DNA of 64,000 bases, taken from the NCBI RefSeq assembly GCF_009905375.1, contig NC_133655.1:38087437-38151436 (forward strand), read 5' to 3'. Both the position numbers and the translations under genes were made by a program. The number at the start of each line of letters is the position of its first letter. The stretch's first letter is position 1. The DNA is from Apium graveolens. Taxonomy: Eukaryota > Streptophyta > Magnoliopsida > Apiales > Apiaceae. This document shows positions 46,101 through 56,470 of this stretch, in pieces. Under the pieces are notes generated by a model. That model made no database searches and was not told the origin of the DNA. It saw nothing but the letters and a program-made list of their open reading frames with translations.

Positions 46101-46261
46101 CTTCAGACCCCACCAACACGGGAAAGCTAATGCCAAAGTGGGAAGGCCCATACAAAGTCAAGAAAGTTCTAAGGCCAGGAACATACAAGCTCATGAACAT
46201 GGATGAGTCTGAAGTACTGAATACATGGCATGGAATCAGGCTCAGAAAGTTTTACCAGTAG
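43115..46261 (+). CDS. Tat-like pol: reverse transcriptase, RNase H, second (aRNH) RNase H, integrase
   Basis: An uninterrupted 1048-codon frame, in phase with gag. Reverse transcriptase covers about residues 80-270, with CIDYTDLN, FMDAYSGYNQ and catalytic YVDDM. The first RNase H (about 330-450) is degenerate: its opening acidic site reads LYLSAGALAVGAAL, with Ser in place of the usual Asp. The second RNase H (about 484-620) has WALKVDGSS, NQAEYEALIAGL, IYSDSQ and EADALSKL, so its D-E-D-D residues are intact. This replacement of a decayed domain by an added one is known for the Tat lineage. Integrase has an HHCC-type region (about 720-770), WGIDIMGPF, SDNGPQF and a GNGQVE-type active site. 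It ends with a chromatin-facing basic tail without a chromodomain. The domains look intact, but expression needs read-through of upstream stops. Confidence 0.93.
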   Translation: MVSLLQGYSDIFAWTPKEMPGLDESIAMHSLDVNPERKPVKQNRRIFAPERQKAIDEEIEKLLKAGIICKVKYPEWLANVVMVKKPNGKWRMCIDYTDLNSACPKDPYPLPNIDQLIDATSGHVMLSFMDAYSGYNQIKMNPRDILKTAFITHRAVYAYVMLSFGLTNAGTTYQRAMNKIFKDQIGRNLESYVDDMIAKSTTVPGHIGDLRECFDNLRKYSLRLNPEKYTFGVGAGKFLGFMISNRGIEANPEKIKAIQEMKAPRTQKDVQKLAGSLAALRRFISKLAERCLPFFDLLKGATNKREVNWSPECQSAFEEIKRYLSQPPVLTKAQPGEPLSLYLSAGALAVGAALIREENGKQQPVYYVSQVLKDAETRYPRLEKFAYALVTASRKLRHYFQGREIRVVTNQPLRKIIHKPDVSGRLVNWSVELSQFNLSFIPRTAIKAQALADFIIECNFPEEEPVPMSIDPKRNTDQETEAWALKVDGSSTNKRSGAGLILKSPEGFTIQTAISFAFSATNNQAEYEALIAGLKLARTLRIQNLKIYSDSQIVVKQTNGEYIAKDPVLAKYQALVQSYLTSIPKIQVIQISREENSEADALSKLVQNSSDLDCSVYFEELQKPSTESEEVMEIENSPNWMTPFINYLEKGELPEDKGKAQRLKAKASKFFMEEGILYRRTFSSPTLKCIGPGEAQYCLMEVHEGICGDHMSAKALAHKIIRQGYYWPTINQESIDFVKKCKECQLFSNVTRMSPVLPSSVLSPIPFAVWGIDIMGPFPRARGDLRYLLVSIDYMTKWVEAKAMRTINQQDCIKFMDNILMRFGIPRVLVSDNGPQFVGSEFESYLQERGIRHKKSSVAYPQGNGQVEVTNRILLRGIEKRLRKSKTKWPEELPNVLWAYRTSPRTSTGETPFKLAYGTEAMLPIEVGSPSHRAINFDEIENEEGLRMNIELIDEVRDQAVARMEKYKQKTREHFSNKSRVKNFQVGDLVLRDTEASDPTNTGKLMPKWEGPYKVKKVLRPGTYKLMNMDESEVLNTWHGIRLRKFYQ

Positions 46262-47089
46262 AAAAAACAACCAAAAGCAACCAAAACTCGTAGCCTATGG
46301 CAAGCAACCAATCTATGATCCTATATTTTGTATGAAAAAATTTACAAATCAATGAAAAGAATTTTCCTTTCTTAGAAAGTTATTACTTCTAAATTACCAG
46401 TTATGGAAACAAAAAATAACCCGGGTACCTTCTCATACCCGGGTTAGAAGCAAAAAATGAAAGCAACCACTATTTGCTTAGAAAAATTCTAAGTAAATGG
46501 AGCAATCACCAATCTGGGTTAGACATACCCGGATTGAAAGAAAATTTAAAAGCAAAAAACAACCTGGATTAGCATTCAAATCCGGGTTGCAAACAACCAT
46601 TATGTACTTAAAATTTACCAAGTACATAAAGCAAAAAAAAGCAAAAAACAACCCGGATTAGCATTTAAATCCGGGATGCAAAAAAACATTATGTACTTAA
46701 ATTTTCCAAGTACATAAAGCAAAAAAGCAAACATCAATCCGGGTTCAACATACCCGGATTGAAAGCAAAATTAAAAGCAAGTAAATAAAGTAAAAAAGTA
46801 AACATCAACCCGGACCCTGTCCCATACCCGGACCAAACCCGATGTAAACCCAGTCCGGATTAGGGGCAATGACAAGGATCCGGATTGCTCAAAAAGGAAA
46901 AACAACAGGTAAAAGAAAAGCAAACATTTTCTACGACGGAAGAAAATTTCAAAGCAGGATCCGGATTGACATCAATCCGGAACAAATCCAAATATAACAT
47001 ATAGTTCAAATCAAAGTACGAAATCAAGAAATCCTAGAAATGAAATTACATGGGCTGGGCCCGAGAAGCTTTGCAAAGCTGGTCCGGCT
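46262..47089 (+). repeat. non-coding spacer with repeated 'aatccggg' units
   Basis: Between 46415 and 46870, blocks of about 60-120 bases recur, built on 'acccggattgaaagcaaaa', 'aacccggattagcat..aaatccggg' and 'tatgtacttaa..ttccaagtacataaagcaaaa'. Each contains short inverted halves (cccggatt/aatccggg, tatgtactta/aagtacata). No ORF. The 3' ends of the sense pol transcript and the antisense gene converge on this spacer. Confidence 0.6.
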
Positions 47090-50000
47090 CTAGAGGAAGC
47101 TGGGGCTCGGACCATCATAGGGTTCCGGCTCCCCTTCACCCTGCTCAACCGCAGCCTTTGCAGCAAGGAACTCTTGAATAAAGCTCTCCCAGGAAGCAAA
47201 GGGGTCAGTCTTTACATGGCGCTCGGCAACAATCCAGGACCTGCGTACCTCGGGAACCCCGGCCTGAGCAACCTCGAAGTCATAAATATCGCTAGCCTTA
47301 AACTCAGCAATGATGGCCTCCTTGTTCAGATTCTCTTTAGCAGCAAGCTCGGCCTTGAGCCTCTCAACTTCCTGGGCCAGCCCCTCAGCCCGGGTCTCCG
47401 AATTCTTCAGTTTCTCGTTCAACCCGGCCTCCACAACCCGGAACCCCTCCCGGGCCTCCTCCAGCTCACCCCTCAGGGAATCAGAAAGCATCTTCTCAGC
47501 TTTAGTCCGGTTGTTAGCCTCCTTGAGCTCAGTGAAGGCAACATCGGAGCAGATAGATATCGCACTCCCGAGCTGAGAAACAAAAAAAAAGATAGAACAT
47601 TATTACAAGCAAAAAGTGGATTGGGGGGCATAATCCGGAACTATGGGCATAAAAATTCAGAAGTTACCTGCCCCCATTGACCTGTGACCCTCTTCAAGGC
47701 AGCAGTCATATTATAACCCTCAACCTCCTCCCAATCTTCCTCGGAGGGGATACTGGACATGAACCCGGCTAGGTCGATTAGAGTTTTGGTTCCTATCTTC
47801 ACGGCCTCCCCATCCGGTCCCTTCCCCTCCGAGTCGCATATGACCCGGTCAGCAACAACAGTTTTTCCGCGAGGAGGCTTTCCCGGGGCGGATTTCCTCT
47901 TCTTCGAAGGAGGTTCCTCATCAGAGATTTCCTGGACGTCAGGGTCCTTAGCTAGGGGAGCATTACCCGGATCAGCAACATTCCGGGGAGCAGAAGATTC
48001 GGCACCGCCTTCTATATCCGCAGATCCGGATCCGGTACCAGGCGCCCCCTTGGTTGTCTTGTATGCCAACCCCAACGAGTTAAAAGCTGTTGCATAAGCT
48101 GAAGAGGACATTATGGCCCGGGATGCAGGGTTGTAATGCGGCAAACCTGAAAAATGGAAAAGGAAAACTATAAGCACGGGATTGATAAAAATACAAATAC
48201 TACCAAATCCGGGAGTAAAATACTGCAACATGCCCGGATCATGGGAAGACGATTTATGCAAATAAGCGACAAGTAAAAAATCAAAATATACGATGATCCG
48301 GATCATCAGGGAAAACAGAGAGACCCGGATCAAATACCAAACAGTTCCCTAAAATAAGCTAAAAGAAAGAGGAACGTAATCCGGATTTCCGAGTATGGAC
48401 GGGAACCCGGATCACTAACAGAACAGATTAAAGAAAAACTTATAGCCAAGTTGGAACAGGAGTTTATGGTTCATAAACGTATTCCGGGTTGGCTGGAACC
48501 CGAGACTACCACAAAATTTTCTAATTTGATCTACAGCCTCCCCCTCTAAGACCTCCGGGTTGAACTTCGTCTTAACCTCCCCAGCTGTGAAATATGGAAG
48601 ATACTCCAAATCGTATCCCTTCAACATCAATATCTCCCCATTCCAATGTTTCAAAGAAGTCTGGTGCATAACCAGTTTGGACCTACCCGGGCTGTAATAA
48701 CCCCAATTTTTGGAAATTTTTGAAACCCTTATGAATAGTGTTTTTGCTGAATGAGAAAAATTTTCATGCCACGCTATGTAGGGAATCTGTTATTGATCTT
48801 ATGGAATATTATTAGTACTCTATGTGGTATATAAGTGTATGTAAAGATCGTCAGAATCCAATTCCGAACACTTTGATTTTTCCCGGAAATCCAATAGATA
48901 CGGAAAGAATTGAGTATAAGGTAACAGGATAAAAGGATTTAAATTAAAGGATTATAATAGAGGATCATAAAAAGGAATTTAATGTATTGAGAAAGGTTAA
49001 GGGAACCTAAGTAATAAGATCCCGGGTATGATCCCTCGAACGATAAACGAAAACGAAAGTTAAGCGAACCGTATAACAGATCAGCGGTCATTAGGCAAAC
49101 AATTAAAAGCTAATCAAAGGGATTAGTGGGGGTGATGTCATCCAACCAATAGAAAGAGGACAAAGGAGGGGTGATGACATCACAAAGTGATGTAGGCATG
49201 ACATAGAAGGGAAGGAAGTGTGGTTGAATTATAACCACACAAAATCAAGGTTAATTAAGTCATTAACCAAAAACAACACAAAAAAATCAACCAACCAAGC
49301 AAATCATTTCATTTTCATCAAACAAAACACAAAAACCTCTTTCTTCCCAAGCTAACTCTCGGCTTCTTTCTTAAAATTTGAAGATCCAAGCTCCACCACT
49401 TACTATTTAGCAAGGTAATTATCTAAGCTTCCCCATGGATAGTTACATACTTCCTATAAGTTTAAGCTTCTAATTCCAAGCCAATCTTTTTCTATAAATC
49501 AAGGAAGAAGATGGTGAATAGTAACCTTCAAGAAATAACTTTAGTTTTCTTGAATTTTTATGAAAGATTAAGGTGATACAAGCAAGGATCAAGGTTCTTT
49601 AGGCATTCAAAGCTCTTGTGTTGTGTTAAAAAGCTTCAAGGAAGGTATAATCTCTTAACCAAGCTTTGTTATTGAATGTTAAGAGCATAATATGAGTATT
49701 TTAGTTCATGAGAGGCTTGATGGTTGTGTATGTAGAGATTAGTGAGTTTTGGGATGTTGTTGGATTGGTAAATGTTGTTGTTTTGATTAAAAGAACTTAA
49801 GTATGATTAAAGTTAAGCTTAGGCATAAGTATGAATGATTAAATTGAATTGGTTGGGGTTGTTATGATGTGAAAAGGATGGATGTTGGTTGTATGTTGGA
49901 TTTGAGGTTGATTTGGGATGGTTTTGAATGGTTTAAAATTGGGAAATCGCGTAAACATAGCTGTCGTAACGTCCGATTTTCTTTGGACTGTTTTTGTGCA

Positions 50001-50775
50001 TAGCATTAGGACCCGAGAACCCCCTGCTAGATTATGACCACTGCCATGTTTAGATAACTCATGTTACGAGCTTCGTTTTGATATGTAGTTCGTTCGATTC
50101 CGATGCACGGTTTAGGAGAAACGACCGTTTCAAGTAACGGCGTTTCGCGAACGAAACTTTTCCCCTCGCCTTACTTTGAAACATAGGTTAAAGACCAAAA
50201 AGGGTTAATTAATGTATGAAACATTTATGGTAAGTGTTTTAGGCAGTTGGTAAGACACTCGCGAAGGAATCGCTTTAAAACTCGTAAAGGTTAAATTATT
50301 AAAAATGGTGGAGCCGAGGGTACCCGAGTGACTTAAGCGAATCAGTGAGCGCAAAACAAGCGTTAGAGTCTAAGTTAGTTAAAGTATAGATTTACAAGTG
50401 ATTTTGGTTTAATTCCAACTTACTTGTTGTTTATAGGTTACCAGACTCGTCCCGAGCCTTTTATCACCCCAAGTCGCTCAGGCAAATATTCTATCCGTTA
50501 TATTGTTATTGTGATGTATACATTTGTATATGCATGATCTTGCGATAAATGCATATTGGTTATTTAGCAAATTCTTGCGATATATTGTAGCATGTGATAT
50601 GGTATATATGCATGCCTGTTTCATATTCTTGAAATATATATCTGTTGGTTCAGTTGATAATACCTATGCTAGAGAATAGCGGTAACTTGCATATACCCTT
50701 AGTATAGGGACCCAAAGGTGAAAATATTTTCTAAAACCGGGAGTCGAGGATCCCGAGTAGATTTTGTATATATGG

Positions 50776-50827
50776 ATATGGATATATATATATATATATA
50801 TTTATATATTTATATATATATATATGG
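50776..50827. repeat. (TA)n microsatellite
   Basis: About 50 bases of almost uninterrupted TA/TATATT repeats inside the solo LTR. Likely variable between individuals and prone to sequencing error. Confidence 0.85.
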
Positions 50828-50886
50828 TTATAGTTTTCCAAACTATTAATCGAATAAGGTTTATTCGATAACTTTAACTTTATTTT

Positions 50887-51095
50887 ATTATTGAATATTA
50901 TTTCGAATATTATTCGAAGGCGTATGACTCCTTTTATTTATTTATTTGAATATTATTTGAATATTCATTCGAGGGCTTATGACTCTTTTATTTATTTATT
51001 TGAATATTATTTGAATATTCATTCGAAGGCTTATGACTCAGTTTATATTATTTAATGAATATTATTTGAATATTCATTTGAGGATCTATGACTCC
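50887..51095 (+). repeat. tandem repeat, four units of about 55 bp
   Basis: Units contain 'ttgaatattatttgaatattcattcgaggg' followed by 'ttatgactc' and a 'tttatttattt' spacer. Similarity between units is high but not perfect, and the first is the most diverged. It lies within the solo LTR. Confidence 0.75.
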
Positions 51096-51602
51096 GATTA
51101 TTTGCTGAGGTATATTCTTTATTTTATTAAAGAATAAGGTGTCAATAATCAAACTTATTTTCGATTATTCAAATAAAGATAATACTTTCATATAAGTATA
51201 TCTTTGGTTATTTAATACTCGTTTCAAGTATAAGTTTTAATACTTCTACTTCAATTATTTTTATAAAGATTATTCTTTATGGGAATATTATTTACATAAT
51301 AATATTCAGTCATTTTCTAAATATTCTGGGGACTGATTTACTTCATTAAATCAGCTTTACTCCAAACACTCTATAAAGTGTTTTCGAGTCTTCAAAATGA
51401 TTTTTAAAGTCAGAGCGGATCCCAAAACTCATTTTTATATTTAAGATCTTCCTTTTTAAGGGGATTTAAATACTCGCTCAAAACCTGGGGAATCCGGCTC
51501 TGTGGTGTATTTTATATTCGCAACGAGGTTGCAGTTTTGGTAAATAAATTGATTACTTGCCCAATGTTCGGGAAGTAAGCCCATCTAATTGAGTCGGCAT
51601 AA

Positions 51603-51715
51603 GCGACAGGCCGGGGTACGGTCTATGAAAGTGTAAGTGGCTGGGTGGCAGTCCATCAACGCGTAAGAGGCCGGGTGGCGGTCCAGCACAAGGTCCTTAT
51701 GTGGCCAGGGTGATG
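51603..51715 (+). repeat. short tandem array of 'ggccgggtggcggtcca' units
   Basis: Three units of about 36 bases (aggccggggtacggtctatg..., tggctgggtggcagtccatc..., aggccgggtggcggtccagc...). This is a GC-rich island in an AT-rich LTR. Related single copies occur in the fragment near 3030-3060. Confidence 0.65.
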
Positions 51716-53645
51716 ACCGGTGGGGGATTCATCCATCTACTAGTAGAAAAGGTTACTTATTGGTATCTTTGCCTGATCAGCAAGATATCTGGTTTATGCC
51801 AAAATTCTTTCCTTTCCAAATTTATTGGATATTGCAATTCTGTTCATACTTTACATGACAGAGGTTTTCAGGAAATGTATATATATATATATAGATGTAT
51901 ATATATGTCGGGACTTAATGAAGTATCTCGTAACTTCATTATTTATAATGATATTCAAAGATTGAATCTATTCAAATCTTGTCTTGTAGTCTCATCTATG
52001 TGATGAACTTTTGAAACTAATTATAACTTGAACGGTGGTAGTTCAAGTAGTATTTGGGAAAGATATAAGTATATTGGGGTATCTTGTAACTTCATCTTTT
52101 AAACTTATATCTAATTAATAATTGTCTTATGAATGACAAAGATTTTCAGAAAAACGTTGAGACAAGGTTAGATATATGAGATCACCTTGTAACGATATTT
52201 TTTTATACAGTTATACACTGGGACTTTGTGTATATTATGCATGGAAGAGGACTTCCAATATTTTGAAAAGTATATATGTATATATACTGAATATTTTGCG
52301 ACTTCATCGCATTAAGATATCAAACTTGGTTCATTTCTTTTGACCAAGACTTTCATGAGTATTATGAGTAGGCTCATATACTATTAATCATTATACATAT
52401 TATTTTGGTGGGCTTGCTGCTCACCCTTGCTTTCTTCTTTCATCACACAATAACAGATAGAAAAGATGAACAGAACCAAGCTCCCGATTCGCAAGCGATT
52501 AGGAGACGTTCCGCAGTTTTCTAGAAGCATTGATGCCGCCGTAGCTGAGGTAGGAACTACCAATAGGCTAGGCTTTCAACTTTTGATGGACCAGATTTAT
52601 TTATATTTATGAATTGTAATAATGGCAAAGAAATGTAAATTTATTCAGAAAACCTTTTAAGGTGTATTGGCAGATAATTGTGGAATAAAATGACTTGTGG
52701 TTATTTTTGGATGTTCATCTCTGAGACTATAACGTGTGGTGTGTTTGTTTATTGTGGGGTCACAGTACAGAGTAGTTGAGTAATTATTAAGATTGGGTGT
52801 TATTAAGGGAAATGGAACTCGTGACGACCCGGATCCCCGACCCCGGATCTAGGGGTGTTACACGGGCCAAATCCGCACTCTGCTGCCCGAAATCTCAGCT
52901 CGTAAAAAGGTTTCTGGCTTGACCTAGAAAGATAGAATATCTGGCGGAACAACTTGAAGGTCGGCATGAGCCCGACCTTGTTGCAGCAATCTATGAACCA
53001 AATCATAGACTTTATTCCATTTGGGGTTATCTGCATGGGCGATATCCTATAGACATACTTGCACAGGTGCTTGAGAAAAATATGGCAGCGTGGGCTCCAC
53101 CCGGACCTTAAATGCTCTAGCCAGACCGGAACAAAACCATCCGCAGGATGATGGAAGATCCTCTCATACGGCTCGGGCCACCTCCAAGCGATATCGGGTG
53201 TCAATTGAAAAGCAGCCCGAATTGCCTTGTCCATATCACCCGGGTCAGCTTCAGCATAAAAATCCTTCAGCTGGTAATGATCCCGGCTGATCCCAAATGA
53301 AGTAAAAGCTGCCTCCAGGGCGCCCTGATCATAAACGCCCGGGTGGCCATCCTCGTGCCTCTCATATCTGACTCGGGTATAGTATATGCTATCTTCAAAC
53401 CCGGGTGGCTTTCTAACAAAGTGATATTTAATATCGGACCAGCGGCCATCCGGGGTGAAAATAACAGAGTTCTCTGGAAGCCTCTTGAACCGGAAGCTCG
53501 TAATTGTTCCCACGGACCCGGACCCCTTTCTAACCATCTCGCCCCGGATCTGTTCTCTACCAGTCGAATCCGGATCACTCTCCTCGTCAGAAAAGTTGGG
53601 ATAGCAGTTGTATACTTTCCTAGCTCGCTCTTTGATCCGGACCAT

Positions 53646-54548
53646 ATACCTATTAAAATGAAGGTCAGTTAGTCTGGACCCTACAGATTTTATTTGTCTT
53701 ACTAGGCGGTCCGGATCAGGTGCGTTATGTTAGTTTTAGCATAACCTAATGATCCGGACCACCAATGCAAGTCCAACCCGGAAAAACATCAACGATCCGG
53801 ATCATGTTAACTACAATCCACAAAAGCAAACCACCATGGACCCTGATCTTGATGGCAAATACCCAGATCCGGATCCATAACAACAAAAAACTTAAAGCAA
53901 GGCCCGTATACCCGGATCCCAACGACAAACAACCACGCCCGGATCAAAAGCAACCAAAAACAGATCAAAAAACCTAAGTCATACAATCCTGCCATAAACC
54001 TCCCCCAAATCCGGATCCTACACACCCTACCCGGATCAAAATCAAAACCCTAACCCACAAACAGTGAACCCAAGAATCAAACAGCGAAATTAGCACCTTT
54101 TACCTATACACACATATATTTCACCCAAGAACACGAAGAACAACGGTGGAAAAAACACAGAAAAATCAAATGAAAAACCCATACAAATCAACAAAAATCG
54201 AGCCTAAAACACAGAGACACATACAGATTTACAAATAAACAAAAAACCAAGCAACAAAAACAACCAAAAACCTCGATTTCCATTTCGAAGATATATAACC
54301 GAATCTCAAGCATGCAAAATCAAAATTCGAAAAGCAAAATCGGAGAACAAATGGAAAAAACAAGAAAGCAGAGATCTTACAAGTCAATTGAAGATGGACG
54401 GAGAAACCAGCGACACGCGGCGGCAAGAATCAACCAAGAGCACGACACTTCGTAGAAAAATGAGAGAAAATGAAGAGATAACTAAATGACTGTTGATTTT
54501 CCTTTTGATGGTGAATAAAAAAGAAAAGAGGAAGAAAAGGGGGTCGGC
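53646..54548 (-). other. 5' UTR and 5' UTR intron of the Tat antisense gene
   Basis: On the minus strand, transcription from the TATA box gives a CT-rich leader (about 54520-54381). A donor ACTT|GTAAGA opens an intron at 54380, and the acceptor 'ttttaatag' closes it at 53650, five bases before the ATG at 53645. Both sites fit plant consensus well. The intron body is rich in CCGGATC words on either strand. Confidence 0.6.
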
Positions 54549-54558
54549 CTTTTATAGG
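54549..54558 (-). promoter_or_regulatory. TATA box of the antisense gene
   Basis: On the minus strand the sequence is CTATAAAAGG, a near-ideal plant TATA box, about 900 bases upstream of the antisense ATG and 170 bases upstream of the leader's splice donor. Together with the splice sites it argues that the antisense frame is a real transcription unit with its own promoter rather than LTR-driven. Confidence 0.6.
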
Positions 54559-54846
54559 CATAAATGAGGAAAACTACCCCTGCCACGTGGCAGGATCCTA
54601 CTGGTTCCAGAAGCAGTTACAAAAAAAATTTTAATACATATATATGTGTAATTACACACATATAAATGCAAATTAAACCCATAATGATTATGGGCCGAGT
54701 TTTTAGGAAATAACTGTCCAAAAATTCAAATTCGTGGGAGGGAATAAACTGAAAGACGTTACAAATCCCAAACTTTTCAAATTCCACAGCCCAATACCCG
54801 GATCAATAGCAAAAACCCGGATCATTGTCAACCAGGATTATTCTAC

Positions 54847-55270
54847 TATTCTACCTTAATCCGGATTGGCATCTACCACACCAGATTCGGATTGGGGGGC
54901 AACCAGGAGCAGAAATTTTTCCTAAGCAACTATTCTACCTCAATCCGGATTGGCATCTACCACACCAGATTCAGATTGGGGGGCAACCAGGAGCTGAAAT
55001 TTTTCTAAGGCATCAACCATTCTACCTTAATCCGGCTTGGCATCTACCACACCAGATCCGGATTGGGGGGCAACCAGGAGCAGGAATTTTTCTAAGGCAT
55101 CAACTATTCTACCTTAATCCGGATTGGCATCTACTACACCAGATCCGGATTGGGGGGCAACCAGGTGCGGAAATTTCTCTGAAGCAACTTTTCTACCTAA
55201 ATCCAGATTGGTATCCACTACACCAGATCCGGATTGGGTGGCAACCAGGAGCGGAAATTTTTCTTTACTA
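54847..55270 (+). repeat. five-copy tandem repeat (84-87 bp) before the 3' LTR
   Basis: Units start at 54847, 54931, 55018, 55105 and 55189, each opening 'ttctacct.aatccggatt' and containing 'ttggggggcaaccagg'. Because four unit lengths are multiples of three, an artificial plus frame (54825-55271) stays open across them; it has no sign of being a gene. Confidence 0.85.
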
Positions 55271-55318
55271 AGCCAAACATGCAACACTACTCTACTCCCT
55301 CATCCAGAAATTCTGCAT

Positions 55319-55335
55319 AAGGGAGTGGGGGCAAA
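55319..55335 (+). promoter_or_regulatory. polypurine tract of the Tat-like element
   Basis: AAGGGAGTGGGGGCAAA lies immediately before the 3' LTR start, where plus-strand DNA synthesis is primed. Confidence 0.8.
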
Positions 55336-56083
55336 TGATAGGGTACAAGATACCCGGATAGGCGTCGACCTGGACTAAAGGGAGGCATGCTCAACCGACC
55401 TGCTAAGACCCCCCTCTCCCAGGCCAATCAAGCATAGGAGCCCAGGCCCGGGTCTATCCTACCTCCCGGATCCGGATCTGCCTGCATACCCGGATCCGGA
55501 TCGGGGCTAAAACCACAGTTAGGGAGGTCTCAGCAGATACATCACATCCCACAACCCGCCAAGGAGGGGTACGTGGGCACGTGACTATGACAGCTATCAA
55601 CAACCAACACCCCAGACAAGCACGGCGCGTGTCAGAGGCCGTTAGGACACTCTGGAGGTGGTCCTCCCCTGGACACGTGTAAGCAATCTGCCCAAACCAG
55701 GCGTCCTCCGCTCCCAAGATCCAACGGCCCAGATTTAGAGGTAACTACCCCTAAACCCTACCTTGGGGCTATATATACCCCCAAGACTGAAGGGTTTAGG
55801 GGTTGGAAAATAATTTCTCTTGCACTCACACACTCTCATACACTCAAAACACACAGCAGCCGTCACATATAAACACACATACACAGCAGCCTCTAAGATA
55901 CATAAACATATATATACCCTCATCTTCTCCAAAGCCTGTTCTTATTCTCACACCGGAGGCGCCGTGGGAGCCAAACCCCCCTTTCGGTGTTGTTTTGCAG
56001 GCGCCCAACCAGCAGCAGCTCATCCATGCATAGAAGGTCCAGGAACGCCGTCGGACGGAGCCGCCCGCTCACCGGAGTTATCA
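55336..56083 (+). repeat. 3' LTR of the Tat-like element
   Basis: TGATAGGG...GAGTTATCA, co-linear with 39145-39895. Differences are almost all A/G or C/T changes plus one 3-base indel near 56011. The flank beyond (TATATCTTC...) belongs to neither the Athila-like nor the copia-type element. Confidence 0.93.
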
Positions 56084-56470
56084 TATATCTTCTATTTATT
56101 TATAATAATTGTTGTATTAAAAATTAGTCATGACAAAATACGTTTATCTGAAATTTCTTCGAACACCGTTACTGATCTTGATATTACAGTATGATGTGGC
56201 TTATGAACAATCACTCGAGGCTTGCAGAGATATGAATGGTAACGAACATAACAAAAACGTGACAATTGAGTAACATGATATCTCTTTTTAATACGCAAAA
56301 ATGATGTTCCCATCCAATGCGTTTTGAACTCGGAGACAGATATAATATTTTATTAAGTATTTTAGAGGATATCCCAGGCGATCCCAAGGTCAGGCTATAT
56401 CCCAAAGCAAGGAAGCGAGAAGGGAAGGAGAGCCAAGACAGGTTGACAGCCATAGGTGATCTAGGATACT
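56084..56470. other. junction and upstream region of the endogenous virus
   Basis: No gene. This separates the Tat 3' LTR from the viral leader and may be viral (end of the genome or promoter-upstream region) or host. No target duplication partner of the Tat element is present. Confidence 0.4.

Larger units (their letters stand above)
48693..52862 (+). mobile_element. 4.17-kb solo LTR with perfect target duplication
   Basis: Starts TGTAATAACCCC and ends GGGGTGTTACA, giving TG...CA ends as imperfect inverted repeats. CGGGC is duplicated on both sides (48688-48692 and 52863-52867). No internal copy of either end is seen, no primer site or polypurine tract, and no coding frame, so it is a solo LTR or a non-autonomous terminal-repeat element. 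It holds a (TA)n run and two tandem arrays (listed separately). Its 3' part matches the fragment at 2931-3752. It sits inside the first coding exon of the Tat antisense gene. The orientation given follows the end that matches that fragment. Confidence 0.85.
47090..53645 (-). pseudogene. antisense spliced gene of the Tat-like element (plant 'gypsy-type transposon' domain), split by a solo LTR
   Basis: Coding exons on the minus strand: 53645-52863 continuing at 48687-48420 once the 48693-52862 insertion and one 5-bp repeat are set aside; 48146-47668; 47572-47090. Donors read T|GTTAGT and CAG|GTAAC; acceptors are tttttcag|GT and tttctcag|CT. The exon lengths (783+268+479+483) total 2013, exactly 671 codons, and phases agree at every junction, including across the insertion. 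A 5' UTR exon with its own intron (54380-53650) and a TATA box (54549-54558) lie upstream. The protein has an N-terminal domain like the plant 'putative gypsy type transposon' family (CKYVYRISPMQITPNGIKSM, IWFIDCCNKVG), an acidic linker with a KKRKS basic patch, and a C-terminal coiled coil (LRGELEEAREGFRVVEAGLN...). Antisense ORFs of this kind are known from Tat elements; their role is not established. Confidence 0.8.
39145..56083 (+). mobile_element. Tat-like Ty3/gypsy retrotransposon with antisense gene and a nested solo LTR
   Basis: LTRs at 39145-39895 (751 bp) and 55336-56083 (748 bp) bound the element; without the 4170-bp nested insertion it is about 12.8 kb. Sense gag-pol (40364-46261) has two RNase H domains, the hallmark of the Tat/Ogre lineage. 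Between pol and the 3' LTR lies a spliced gene on the opposite strand (47090-54558). By eye the LTRs differ at about 16 sites plus one 3-base indel, nearly all transitions, or roughly 2 percent. The 5-bp flanks (GGTTG and TATAT) do not match, so the ends are not a simple insertion. Confidence 0.9.

Noticed and set aside
47174..48097. Plus-strand ORFs in the Tat 3' region
   Set aside because: They are shadows of the spliced antisense exons, whose splice phases and domain support the minus strand.
54825..55271. 148-aa plus ORF
   Set aside because: It is created by a tandem repeat whose units are multiples of three; no domain, start context or transcript logic supports it.
39000..56000. CRISPR-like or bacterial operon interpretation of repeats
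   Set aside because: The repeats are direct neighbours without spacers and lie in plant retrotransposon DNA.
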